Shown here one piece after another: positions 36,986 through 44,800 of a stretch of 64,000 nt of DNA. How positions within the stretch are numbered: position 1 is the first letter of the stretch; every line of letters starts with the position of its first letter. Made by a program: the position numbers and the translations under genes. Below the pieces are notes generated by a model. It made no database searches and was not told where the DNA came from. It saw only the letters and a program-made list of their open reading frames with translations. Origin of the DNA: Xanthobacter dioxanivorans (GTDB taxonomy: Bacteria > Pseudomonadota > Alphaproteobacteria > Rhizobiales > Xanthobacteraceae); NCBI RefSeq assembly GCF_016807805.1, contig NZ_CP063362.1, positions 2,283,001 through 2,347,000 on the forward strand, read 5' to 3'.

Positions 36986-37768
36986 ATGACCGCCGTCGAT
37001 TTCGACGCCTTCGTCCATAACCTCGCGACCGTCTCCGGCGAAGCCATCCTGCCGTTTTTCCGCACCGCGCTCGGGGTGGACGACAAGAGCCGGGGCCGCG
37101 CCTTTGATCCGGTGACCGAGGCGGATCGCGCCGGCGAGCAGGCCATGCGGCGGCTCATCCGCGAGACCTTTCCCGCCCACGGTATCATCGGCGAGGAATT
37201 CGACAACGTGGCCACCGAGGCGCCCTATGTGTGGGCGCTCGACCCCATCGACGGGACCAAATCCTTCATCGCCGGCCTGCCTGCATGGGGCACGCTGATC
37301 GGCCTGCTGAAGGAGGGGGACCCGGTCTACGGCATGATGCATCAGCCCTTCATCGGCGAGCGCTTCTTCGGCGACGGCGGCGTGTCGCGCTATCTCGGGC
37401 CGGCCGGGGAGCGGCTGCTGAAGGCGCGCGACTGCGGGCGCATCGAGGACGCCATCCTCTTCACCACCAGCCCGCGCCTGATGAATGCCGAGGACCGTGC
37501 CGCCTTCAGCCTGGTGGAGGAGCGGGCGAAGCTCTCGCGCTATGGCGGTGACTGTTATGCCTACTGCATGGTGGCGGCGGGCCTGGTGGACCTGGTGATC
37601 GAGACCGAGTTGCAGGACCACGACGTGATCGCCCTCGTGCCCATCATCGAGGGAGCGGGCGGCGTGGTCACCAACTGGGAAGGCGGCTCGCCGGTGGCCG
37701 GCGGGCGCGTGGCGGCGGCCGGCAGCCGCAAGGTGCACGAGGCGGCGCTGCGCCAGCTCACCGCGTGA
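36986..37768 (+). CDS. hisN: Inositol-monophosphatase-family histidinol-phosphatase
   Basis: 260 residues from the ATG at 36,986 (CGGAG upstream). Metal-site motifs are FDPVTEADRAGE, GIIGEEF, WALDPIDGTKSFIAGLP and DHDVIALVPIIEGAGG. FIAGLPAWGTLI and SRYGGDCYAYCMVAAGLVD match the HisN branch that dephosphorylates histidinol phosphate in actinobacteria and alphaproteobacteria. Other IMPase-family substrates cannot be excluded. Confidence 0.85.
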   Translation: MTAVDFDAFVHNLATVSGEAILPFFRTALGVDDKSRGRAFDPVTEADRAGEQAMRRLIRETFPAHGIIGEEFDNVATEAPYVWALDPIDGTKSFIAGLPAWGTLIGLLKEGDPVYGMMHQPFIGERFFGDGGVSRYLGPAGERLLKARDCGRIEDAILFTTSPRLMNAEDRAAFSLVEERAKLSRYGGDCYAYCMVAAGLVDLVIETELQDHDVIALVPIIEGAGGVVTNWEGGSPVAGGRVAAAGSRKVHEAALRQLTA

Positions 37769-37779
37769 ACGGCGGGGCC

Positions 37780-37820
37780 TGGATCATTTCCCCGTTTCAC
37801 GGAAGCGGGGAAATGATCCA
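37780..37820. terminator. Hairpin between convergent hisN and hydrolase genes
   Basis: Perfect 15-bp arms, TGGATCATTTCCCCG and CGGGGAAATGATCCA, with an 11-base loop, lie 12 bp after the hisN stop. It is suited to bidirectional termination, though no long T run follows. Confidence 0.6.
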
Positions 37821-37881
37821 AGTGATCGCGTAGACGCGTTTTCTGCGCGGAAGCCGGTCTCTCCTTCGCTCGAAGAGGCTC

Positions 37882-38826
37882 CTAGAGGATCGGCGTTCCC
37901 GGAACGAAGGCGTCGAACGCGGCCCAGAACTGGGCGCGGAAGATGTCCTTCTCCATCATCAGCTCGTGGCGGCTCGCCGACACCACCACGTGGGCGCCGG
38001 CGATGAGCCGGGCCGAGAAATGCTCGATGGCGCTGTTGGACACCAGCCGGTCGCCCCCCGCGGCGATGATGAGCAAGGGCTGGCGGATGCGGCTGATGGT
38101 GTCCGGATGCGTCAGCTCGGCCATGGCCGCATAGGCGGCCGAGAGCCAGCCGATGGTGGGGGCGCCGAGGTCGAGGGCGGGATTGGCGCGCACCAGCTCC
38201 TGCGTCCGCTCGAACCGCCGCCGGTCCGAGGTGCACGGATTGCCCTCGAAGCGCAGGCGCGAGAGCGGCCGGCCGCGCCCGCCCGGCACATAGGCGCGGG
38301 CGAAGCCCACATGCGCCAGCAGGGTCGCTGCCGGCTGCACGATGGCCTGCAGCGGCACCACCGCGAGATCGAGCATGGGCGCGCTCAGCACCATGCGATC
38401 GAACCAGCGCTGGCCCTCCAGCACCGATTGCAACAGAATGGTGCCCCCCATGGAATGGGCGAGCGCGAAATGCGGCGGCGGGCAATCGGGCAGCAGCACC
38501 TCGCGGGCGAAGGCCTCAAGGTCCAGCTGGTAGTCCGAGAAGCGGGCCACGTGCCCCTTCAGACGGTTGCGCAGGAGGCGCTGGGAGCCGCCCTGGCCGC
38601 GCCAGTCCAGCATGGCCACGGCGAAGCCCCGCGAGCGCAGCTCGCGCACCACCTCGAAATACTTCTCGATGAACTCGGCGCGGCCGCCGAAGAGGGCGAC
38701 CGTGCCCTTCGCCGCGCCGTCCGGCGTCCACCGGGCGAATCGCAGCCGCACCCCGTCGGCGGCGACGACCTCGCCGGCGACGCAGCCGTCGGGCACCGGA
38801 TGGCTTGGAAGGGCGAACAGGGTCAT
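37882..38826 (-). CDS. Alpha/beta hydrolase, lysophospholipase/monoacylglycerol lipase-like
   Basis: 314 residues. GGRAEFIEKYFEVVRELRSR is typical of the PldB/monoglyceride lipase group. The nucleophile elbow is ALAHSMGGTILL, the acid is in LIIAAGGDRLVSN and the His in ASRHELMMEKD. There is no signal peptide. It probably acts on lysophospholipids or monoacylglycerols at the cytosolic membrane face. It is monocistronic. Confidence 0.88.
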   Translation of the reverse strand: MTLFALPSHPVPDGCVAGEVVAADGVRLRFARWTPDGAAKGTVALFGGRAEFIEKYFEVVRELRSRGFAVAMLDWRGQGGSQRLLRNRLKGHVARFSDYQLDLEAFAREVLLPDCPPPHFALAHSMGGTILLQSVLEGQRWFDRMVLSAPMLDLAVVPLQAIVQPAATLLAHVGFARAYVPGGRGRPLSRLRFEGNPCTSDRRRFERTQELVRANPALDLGAPTIGWLSAAYAAMAELTHPDTISRIRQPLLIIAAGGDRLVSNSAIEHFSARLIAGAHVVVSASRHELMMEKDIFRAQFWAAFDAFVPGTPIL

Positions 38827-38935
38827 GACGGCTCGTGCGGCGGACAGGGCGGGAGGTCGGGAGGGTTACACGCTCGCCGCACCCTCCACAATCGCGGGGT
38901 GAGCGGGGCGCTCCGTGTTGCCGGGCCGTTCGCGC

Positions 38936-39370
38936 TCAGCGCCGCCGGCCGAAGCCGATCACCTGCATGCCGCTGATCTCCCCGCTCGCCGCATCCACCA
39001 CGAGGCGGACCCGCTCGCCGCGCGGGCCGGTGGCCTCGGCGAGGAAGGTGCGCCCGCGCTGGCGCACGTCGCTCACGTCGACGAAGCCGCGGGCCTTCAG
39101 GGTCGCTTCCACCTCGGCCGGGCCAAGGGGCGCGCGGGCCGGCGGCTGGCTCTGGTAGGGCTTGTAGGGGTCGGGCCGGCTCAGGGTGAGGGCGGAGGGG
39201 GGCGGGGTCGGGCCGGTGTCGTCGGCGACGCGGATGCGGCCCGGGCTCATCTCGGCGGCGGCGAAGGGGCGCCCGCCGCTCCCCGGCGTGAACGACCCGG
39301 TGCCGAACGGCGACGGCCCGAGCAGCGTCATCCCGACGATCACCGAAACGGCTGCCGCAGCGACCCGCAT
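38936..39370 (-). CDS. Secreted PepSY-like small protein
   Basis: 144 residues from the ATG at 39,370. MRVAAAAVSVIVGMTLLG is a Sec-type signal. A Pro-rich middle (DDTGPTPPPSALTLSRPDPY) is followed by a C-terminal PepSY-like fold (VEATLKARGFVDVSDVRQRG ... VRLVVDAASGEISGMQVIGF). Such proteins are periplasmic and of unknown role, sometimes protease-inhibiting. It is divergent from hsp20. Confidence 0.7.
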   Translation of the reverse strand: MRVAAAAVSVIVGMTLLGPSPFGTGSFTPGSGGRPFAAAEMSPGRIRVADDTGPTPPPSALTLSRPDPYKPYQSQPPARAPLGPAEVEATLKARGFVDVSDVRQRGRTFLAEATGPRGERVRLVVDAASGEISGMQVIGFGRRR

Positions 39371-39501
39371 CGCCTGGCTCCCTCCCTCCCCGCCACATCG
39401 GCGGATGGAGCGTGCTTGGTTCGGCAAAGTGTAGGAGCCGCGCTTGAACACAGCCCGACACCAGCGTTCATCCCGTGTTCAGGAAAGCGGCGGGCGCCGC
39501 C

Positions 39502-39621
39502 CTTGACGCCCCGAAGGGACCTTCCCACATCGAAGGTGGCGCCGGGCACTCGTGGCGGCGCCAGATCCGGACCCGGCTTCAGGCGGGTTCTGCATGTCGC
39601 TTCAAAGGAGGATATGCCATG
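39502..39621 (+). promoter_or_regulatory. Heat-shock promoter and ROSE-like RNA thermometer of hsp20
   Basis: CTTGAC (39,502-39,507) and CCCACAT (39,524-39,530), 16 bp apart, resemble an RpoH promoter. The leader ends with TCGCT (39,597-39,601) next to AAAGGAGGA. This is the U(U/C)GCU-against-SD pairing that defines ROSE thermometers ahead of rhizobial small heat-shock genes. The match is short and unverified. Confidence 0.5.
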
Positions 39622-40104
39622 CGTACGTTTGACCTTGCTCCGCTGTATCGCAACACCGTTGGCTTCGACCGGCTGTTTTCGCTGCTCGATTCCGTGGGTG
39701 GAGTCGATGCGGCTCCCACCTACCCGCCCTACAACATCGAGCGGACCGGCGAGAACGCCTACCGCATCACCGTTGCCGTGGCGGGCTTCACCGATGCCGA
39801 GCTCAGCATCGAGGTGAAGGAAAACACCCTCACCCTCAAGGGCGAGAAGAAGACGGCCGAGGCCTCCGAGGCCGGGCAGATGCTCTATCGTGGCATCGCG
39901 GCGCGCGCCTTCGAGCGACGCTTCCAGCTCGCCGACCATGTGGAGGTGAAGGGCGCGGTTCTTGAGAACGGGCTGCTGCACGTGGATCTCGTGCGCAACA
40001 TTCCCGAGACCAAGAAGCCGCGCGCGATCAAGATCGCCACCACGTCCGCCGGAGAGGCCCCGAAGACCATCGAGGGGCCCGCCGAGGCGGCCAAAGCGGC
40101 CTGA
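39619..40104 (+). CDS. Small heat-shock protein Hsp20
   Basis: 161 residues from the ATG at 39,619 with AAGGAGG upstream; the longer in-frame reading would start before the promoter. MRTFDLAPLYRNTVGFDRLF is the IbpA-type start. The alpha-crystallin domain spans about 35-130 (YRITVAVAGFTDAELSIEVK; FERRFQLADHVEVKGAVLEN; NGLLHVDLVR). It is an ATP-independent holdase chaperone. The C-terminal tail is Ala/Glu-rich. Confidence 0.95.
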   Translation: MRTFDLAPLYRNTVGFDRLFSLLDSVGGVDAAPTYPPYNIERTGENAYRITVAVAGFTDAELSIEVKENTLTLKGEKKTAEASEAGQMLYRGIAARAFERRFQLADHVEVKGAVLENGLLHVDLVRNIPETKKPRAIKIATTSAGEAPKTIEGPAEAAKAA

Positions 40105-40370
40105 GGCGTCCCGGCCTGAGGCGTCCCGCATGGCGCCTCCCCATGACGGCGATCCGAGGATCGCCCGAGTGACGGTGATCTGACGATCGCTCCGGCGATC
40201 GGGCGGGCGGAGCATCCTCCGCCCCTCCACCGGCGGCGCCCAAGGGTGCCGCCGTCTGCATGCCGGGGGCTTGATCTTCGGCGGAAGGCGCGGGAGGAGG
40301 GGGCCTTGCGCAGGCGGTGCGGCATCCCGCAGGCCTGCCGCCCCCCGCACGCCGCAGGAAGGTTTCCGCC

Positions 40371-41357
40371 TTGGCCCCGTCTCCCCGCAAGGTTCTCATC
40401 ACCACCCGCCTTTTCGACGCCGCCGCCGCCCGCTATCTGGCGGAGCACGGGTGCGTGGCCGTGCCGTCCGGCCTCCCGCCGGACGCCCTGGACACGCACA
40501 TTCCCGACGCCGATCTCAACAGCCTGCTGGCGGGCGCCGAGGGCTGGATCGTCGGTCAGCGGGCGGTGACGCGGGACATCCTTGCGGCGCACCCGCAGTT
40601 GAAGGTGATCGCGCGGCGCGGCGTCGGCCATGACCGGGTGGACGTGGCGGCGGCGCGGGACCTCGGGCGCATGGTCACCATCGCGGCGGGGGCCAACGAC
40701 GCCGCCGTGGCCGATCACACCCTCGCCCTGATCCTCGCGGTGCTGCGCCGCTTGAAGGAAAGCGGCGCCGCCATCGCCGCCGGGGACTGGCGGGCGGTGA
40801 GCGGCTTCGACCTCACCGGCAAGACCGTGGGCCTCGTCGGCCTCGGGCGCATCGGCCGGGCGGTGGCGCACCGCCTGCACGGCTTCGAGGTGAAGGTGCT
40901 GGTGGCCACCCGCACCCCGGACCCCGACTTCCCCTTCGTCAGCTACGTGCCGCTGCCGGAGCTCATCGCCGAGAGCGAGGTGGTGAGCCTGCATGCGCCG
41001 CTCGCGCCGGAGACCCGCCACATCATCGACGCGGCGGCCCTCGCGGCCATGAAGCGGGGGGCGATCGTGGTGAACACTTCGCGGGGCGGGCTCATCGACG
41101 ACAAGGCGCTGCTCGCGGCGCTGGATGCGGGGCGGATCGGCGGGGCCGGGCTCGACGTGTTCGAGGCCGAGGTCGATCCGGCGCTGCTGCCGGTGGCGGC
41201 GGCGCTGGCGGCGCGGGCGGACGTGGTGGCCACGGCCCACGCCGCCGGCTCCAGCGCCGAGGGCCTGGCCCGCGGCAACCTCATCTCCGCCCGCTGCGTG
41301 GTGGCCGGGCTCGACGGCCTGCCCCTGCCGCCCGGCTGCCTCGTCACCGCGCCCTGA
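40371..41357 (+). CDS. D-isomer-specific 2-hydroxyacid dehydrogenase (PGDH-like)
   Basis: 328 residues from TTG at 40,371, which has AGGAAGG eight bases upstream; GTG at 40,317 is open but poorly placed. Signatures: NAD-binding TVGLVGLGRIGRAVAHRL, VSLHAPLAPETRHIIDAAAL, catalytic Arg in VVNTSRGGLIDDKAL, Glu in GLDVFEAEVDPAL and His in ATAHAAGSS. It probably acts on 3-phosphoglycerate or another 2-hydroxyacid. The 265-bp gap before it holds a short direct repeat (GGCCTGAGGCGTCCC, twice near 40,099-40,129). Confidence 0.88.
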   Translation: MAPSPRKVLITTRLFDAAAARYLAEHGCVAVPSGLPPDALDTHIPDADLNSLLAGAEGWIVGQRAVTRDILAAHPQLKVIARRGVGHDRVDVAAARDLGRMVTIAAGANDAAVADHTLALILAVLRRLKESGAAIAAGDWRAVSGFDLTGKTVGLVGLGRIGRAVAHRLHGFEVKVLVATRTPDPDFPFVSYVPLPELIAESEVVSLHAPLAPETRHIIDAAALAAMKRGAIVVNTSRGGLIDDKALLAALDAGRIGGAGLDVFEAEVDPALLPVAAALAARADVVATAHAAGSSAEGLARGNLISARCVVAGLDGLPLPPGCLVTAP

Positions 41358-41360
41358 TGC

Positions 41361-41657
41361 TCATCCGCCGCTGATGGCGGTGAGGATGAACACGTCGGCC
41401 CCCGGCGCCAGCGGCGTGTCGAGCCGCGCCCGCCGGCCGGCCACGAACACGTTGATGTGGCGGCGGACGGCCGGGGTCGTGTCGCACAGCCGGTCGCGCA
41501 TGCCAGGCCAGCGGGCCTCGAGCGCGTCCATCAGCGCGGCCACGTCCGCCGCGACGATCTCCACATAGGTCGCGCCGTCCGGAAACAGCCGCGCGAGGTG
41601 GGCCGGCAGGCGGACCCGCGCGGGAGCCGGGGGCGGGGAAGGCAGTGCGGGAGCCAC
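41361..41657 (-). CDS. MoaD/ThiS-family ubiquitin-like protein
   Basis: 98 residues from GTG. A beta-grasp fold is indicated by ATYVEIVAADVAALMDALEA, HINVFVAGRRARLDTPLAPG and VFILTAISGG. The C-terminal Gly-Gly is the activation site for adenylation and sulfur or protein conjugation in this family. It starts four bases after the stop of the BNR-repeat gene, so the two are co-translated. Molybdopterin or thiamine genes are not nearby. Confidence 0.85.
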   Translation of the reverse strand: MAPALPSPPPAPARVRLPAHLARLFPDGATYVEIVAADVAALMDALEARWPGMRDRLCDTTPAVRRHINVFVAGRRARLDTPLAPGADVFILTAISGG

Positions 41658-41660
41658 GCC

Positions 41661-42746
41661 TCACGCCTCCAGCACGAGGGTCTCCACCGAGGAAATGGTG
41701 GGCAGGTGCTCGGCGACGCGGGTCCAGCTCTCGCCCTCGTCGGCGCTGGCATAGAGCTCGCCGGAGCCGGTGCCGAAATACACCCCGGTGGGCTCCATGG
41801 GATCGGTGGCCATGGCCTGCCGCAGCACGTTGAAGTAGGCATTGTGCTGCGGCAGCCCGCGGCGCAGGGCGGTCCAGCTCGCCCCGCCGTCGCGGGTGCG
41901 CCAGACCGCCGCCTTCGCCTCCGGCATGTAGCGGCCGGCGGTGTCGCCGTTCAGCGGCACGAGGTAGAGCGTCTCGGGGTCGCGCGGATGGGCGGCGGCG
42001 GGAAAGCCGAAGCTCGAGGGCAGGCCCTGCTCGATGCTGGCCCAGGTCTGGCCGCCGTCGTCGGAGCGGTACATGCCGCAATGGTTCTGCTGGTACAGGC
42101 GATGGCGCAGGCCCGGCGCCTTCACCACGCAATGCACGCACTGGCCGTGCTCGGGATAGTTCTGGCCTTCGGGCATGTAGTCGGCGCGGGTACCGGAGTT
42201 GCGCGCGCTCCAGGTGCGGCCGCCGTCGGCGCTGTGGAAGACGCCGGCGGCGGAGATGCCGACCCAGACCGCATCGGGATCCTCGGGATCGAGCACCAGC
42301 GAGTGGAGGATCAGCCCGGCGCCGCCGGGATTCCACTCCGGCCGGGAGGGGTGCTTCTGCAGCCCGTCCAGGTGGGTGAAGCTCGCGCCGCCGTCGTCGG
42401 AGCGGAACAGGCCCGCCGGCTCCACCCCCGCGAGGACCGTTCCGCCGGCGCCCGCGGCAAGGCTCCAGACCGCCTTGATGGGGGTTTCGCCCTCGGCATA
42501 GGCGAGGCCGCGGCTCGAATGGGTCCAGGTGGCGCCGAGATCGTCCGACTGCCAGACGGCCGGCCCGAACCATTCATTGCCGCCGCCGGCATAGATGCGG
42601 CCGGTGGTGGCGTCGCCGACCACATGGTTCATGGGCCATGTCTCGCAATAGGGGCCGCGCAGCGCCCAGGTCCGGCGGCCGGCGTCGCTCTCCAGGATGA
42701 ACGCACCCTTCTTGGTTCCGAGCAGTACGAGCACTTTCTGCGCCAT
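41661..42746 (-). CDS. BNR/sialidase-type beta-propeller protein
   Basis: 361 residues from the ATG at 42,746 (GGGAG upstream). At least five Asp-box repeats are visible: SDDLGATWTH, SDDGGASFTH, SADGGRTWSA, SDDGGQTWAS, TRDGGASWTA and SADEGESWTR. There is no signal peptide. This intracellular propeller family is repeatedly found beside a MoaD-like gene, as here. The reaction is unknown; 'glycosidase' labels on relatives are not supported by visible catalytic residues. Confidence 0.85.
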   Translation of the reverse strand: MAQKVLVLLGTKKGAFILESDAGRRTWALRGPYCETWPMNHVVGDATTGRIYAGGGNEWFGPAVWQSDDLGATWTHSSRGLAYAEGETPIKAVWSLAAGAGGTVLAGVEPAGLFRSDDGGASFTHLDGLQKHPSRPEWNPGGAGLILHSLVLDPEDPDAVWVGISAAGVFHSADGGRTWSARNSGTRADYMPEGQNYPEHGQCVHCVVKAPGLRHRLYQQNHCGMYRSDDGGQTWASIEQGLPSSFGFPAAAHPRDPETLYLVPLNGDTAGRYMPEAKAAVWRTRDGGASWTALRRGLPQHNAYFNVLRQAMATDPMEPTGVYFGTGSGELYASADEGESWTRVAEHLPTISSVETLVLEA

Positions 42747-42850
42747 TCTTCGGCTCCCTGGCTGTACGGGTCCCCGCGTCAAGGACGCGCCACCGGGCGG
42801 CGTTCCGACAGGGGAAAATATTTTCGCCCGGAGGCTTTCAAGGAGATGGC

Positions 42851-42872
42851 TGACGATTTATGATATTCGTCA
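42851..42872. promoter_or_regulatory. TetR operator, site 1 (own promoter)
   Basis: Inverted repeat TGACGA-N10-TCGTCA lies 18 bp before the tetR start. The same 22-bp architecture recurs before the efflux operon at 43,544. Confidence 0.65.
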
Positions 42873-42890
42873 GTTCTAAGGAGAGTGCCC

Positions 42891-43505
42891 GTGAACATCA
42901 GGGTGAAGGAGACGGCGGACGAAACCCGCGAGCGCATCGCGCGGACAGCGGAAGAGCTGTTCCGCCGCATGGGCTTCGCCAAAACCGCGGTGGCCGACAT
43001 CGCCGCCGAGCTCGGCATGTCGCCCGCCAACGTCTACCGCTTCTTCCCGTCCAAGACGGCCATCGTCGACAACATCTGCACGCGCTGCCTGCTGGAGAGC
43101 GAGGCGGTGGTCGCCAAGGTCATCGCCGCCGACGGCACGCCGCAGCAGCGCATCATGGCCGCCTATCTCGCCATCCTGCGCTACCACAAGGAAAACTTCC
43201 TCGCGGAGCGGCGCGTGCACGACATGGTGCTGGTGGCCATCGAGAACAATTGGGCCGCCATCGAGGCGCACAAGGCGCGCATCGGCGCCATGATCGCGAC
43301 GGTGCTGGCCGAGGGCATCGAAGCCGGCGTTTTCGTGCCCCATGACCCGAGGGCGGCCAGCCAGATCATCCTCGGCGCCTGTGTGCGGTTCTGCCATCCG
43401 GTGATGGTGGCCCAGAATATCGACGAGGATCTGGAGGCCGGCCTCGAAGCCAGCCTGACGTTCATCCTGCGCAGCATCGAGGTGGAGCGGACCCCCTTCG
43501 CCTGA
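42891..43505 (+). CDS. TetR-family repressor of the adjacent RND efflux operon
   Basis: 204 residues from GTG at 42,891, six bases after AAGGAGA; GTG at 42,885 is the alternative. The HTH is GFAKTAVADIAAELGMSPAN followed by VYRFFPSK. The C-terminal domain (RRVHDMVLVAIENNW ... QIILGACVRFCHPVMV) is the ligand-binding part. It lies 98 bp upstream of the efflux genes on the same strand. Matching 22-bp inverted repeats flank it, so it very likely represses both itself and the pump. Confidence 0.92.
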   Translation: MNIRVKETADETRERIARTAEELFRRMGFAKTAVADIAAELGMSPANVYRFFPSKTAIVDNICTRCLLESEAVVAKVIAADGTPQQRIMAAYLAILRYHKENFLAERRVHDMVLVAIENNWAAIEAHKARIGAMIATVLAEGIEAGVFVPHDPRAASQIILGACVRFCHPVMVAQNIDEDLEAGLEASLTFILRSIEVERTPFA

Positions 43506-43543
43506 CGGCGGAGTGATCCGATCGCCTTCGTGCGCCGGTAAAA

Positions 43544-43565
43544 TGATGATCATTGATTTTCATCA
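43544..43565. promoter_or_regulatory. TetR operator, site 2 (efflux operon promoter)
   Basis: TGATGA-N10-TCATCA shares 16 of 22 positions with the site at 42,851-42,872, including the central TGAT. It lies 39 bp before the adaptor start. Confidence 0.65.
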
Positions 43566-43603
43566 GCGTTGAATCATAACGTCTCAATTGACAGGACCCT
43601 GCC

Positions 43604-44800
43604 ATGCCCCCCGTCGCTCCCTGTCTGCCGTCCCAGCCGCCGCGCCGCCTGCGCGCGGGATGGATCGCCGCCTCGCTCGCGATGCTCGCGCCCCTGCTGA
43701 GCGCCTGCGGCGAGGAAACCGCGGCGAAGGTGCCGCAGGATGCGCCCGCCGTGGTGGCGCGGCCGGTGCAGGTGACGACGGTCGCCCTCCGCCCGCGCGA
43801 CACGCAGAAGACCTTCGTCGGCGTGGTACGGGCGCGGCGGGAGATCGATCTCGCCTTCCGCGTCGGCGGCAAGGTGGTGCAGCGCAAGGTCGAGGTGGGG
43901 GATCGCGTGGCTCCCGGCGACGTGGTCGCCCGCATCGATGCCGAGGATTTGCGGCTGGAGCTGGAGAGCGCCCGGGCCGAGTTCGCCGCTGCCACCGCCA
44001 ACCTCGCCCAGACCACGGCGGAGGACGGGCGCTATCGCTCCCTGTCCGCCAAGGGCGTCGCATCCACCGCCGACCTCGACCGCAAGTCCCTCGCGCGGGA
44101 GGAGGCGGTGGGCCGTCTCGAACGGGCGAAGAGGTCGCTGGAGCTGGCCGAGAACCGGCTCTCCTATGCCGACCTCGTCTCCGACGCCGCCGGCGTGGTG
44201 GTCGCCACCTCCACCGAGCCGGGGCAGGTGGTCTCGGCCGGCCAGACCATCGTGCGGGTCGCCCGCCTCGACGAGAAGGAGGCGGTGGTCGCCCTGCCGG
44301 AGACGGCGCTAGCCGACGCCCGCGCCGCCGACGCCTTCGTCACCCTCTGGGCGGAGCCCGGCCGGCGCATCAAGGCCACCCTGCGCGAGCTGTCGCCCCA
44401 GGCCGACCCGACCTCGCGCACCTATCCCGCCCGCTTCACCCTGGAGGGCGCCGACGAGACCGTCGCCCTCGGCATGACCGCGACGGTGACCCTGCATCCC
44501 AAATCGGCGGGGGACGTGGCCCGCCTGCCTTTGTCGGCGGTGATCGACCGCGGCCACGGCCCGCAGGTGTTCGTGGTGGAGGCGCCGGACCGCACCCTCG
44601 CCGCCCGGCCGGTCGAGATCGCCGCCTATACCGAGGATTCGGTGCTGGTCAGCGCCGGCCTCGCTCCGGGGGAGAGCGTGGTGACCCTGGGGGTGCAGAC
44701 CCTGCTGCCCGGCCAGAAGGTGCGCACGGCGCAGGTCTCCGCCGCCACCGAGCTGACCCTGCGCGGCGCCGAGTCCGGCCGGAAGGGGACGCAGCCATGA
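43604..44800 (+). CDS. RND efflux periplasmic adaptor lipoprotein
   Basis: 398 residues. The signal ends in the lipobox LLSAC. The adaptor has a lipoyl domain (REIDLAFRVGGKVVQRKVEV), a helical hairpin (ESARAEFAAATANLAQTTAE), a second lipoyl half (GVVVATSTEPGQVVSAGQTI) and a membrane-proximal beta domain. It links the RND pump to an outer membrane channel, for which no gene is present here. Its stop overlaps the pump start (ATGA). Confidence 0.93.
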   Translation: MPPVAPCLPSQPPRRLRAGWIAASLAMLAPLLSACGEETAAKVPQDAPAVVARPVQVTTVALRPRDTQKTFVGVVRARREIDLAFRVGGKVVQRKVEVGDRVAPGDVVARIDAEDLRLELESARAEFAAATANLAQTTAEDGRYRSLSAKGVASTADLDRKSLAREEAVGRLERAKRSLELAENRLSYADLVSDAAGVVVATSTEPGQVVSAGQTIVRVARLDEKEAVVALPETALADARAADAFVTLWAEPGRRIKATLRELSPQADPTSRTYPARFTLEGADETVALGMTATVTLHPKSAGDVARLPLSAVIDRGHGPQVFVVEAPDRTLAARPVEIAAYTEDSVLVSAGLAPGESVVTLGVQTLLPGQKVRTAQVSAATELTLRGAESGRKGTQP

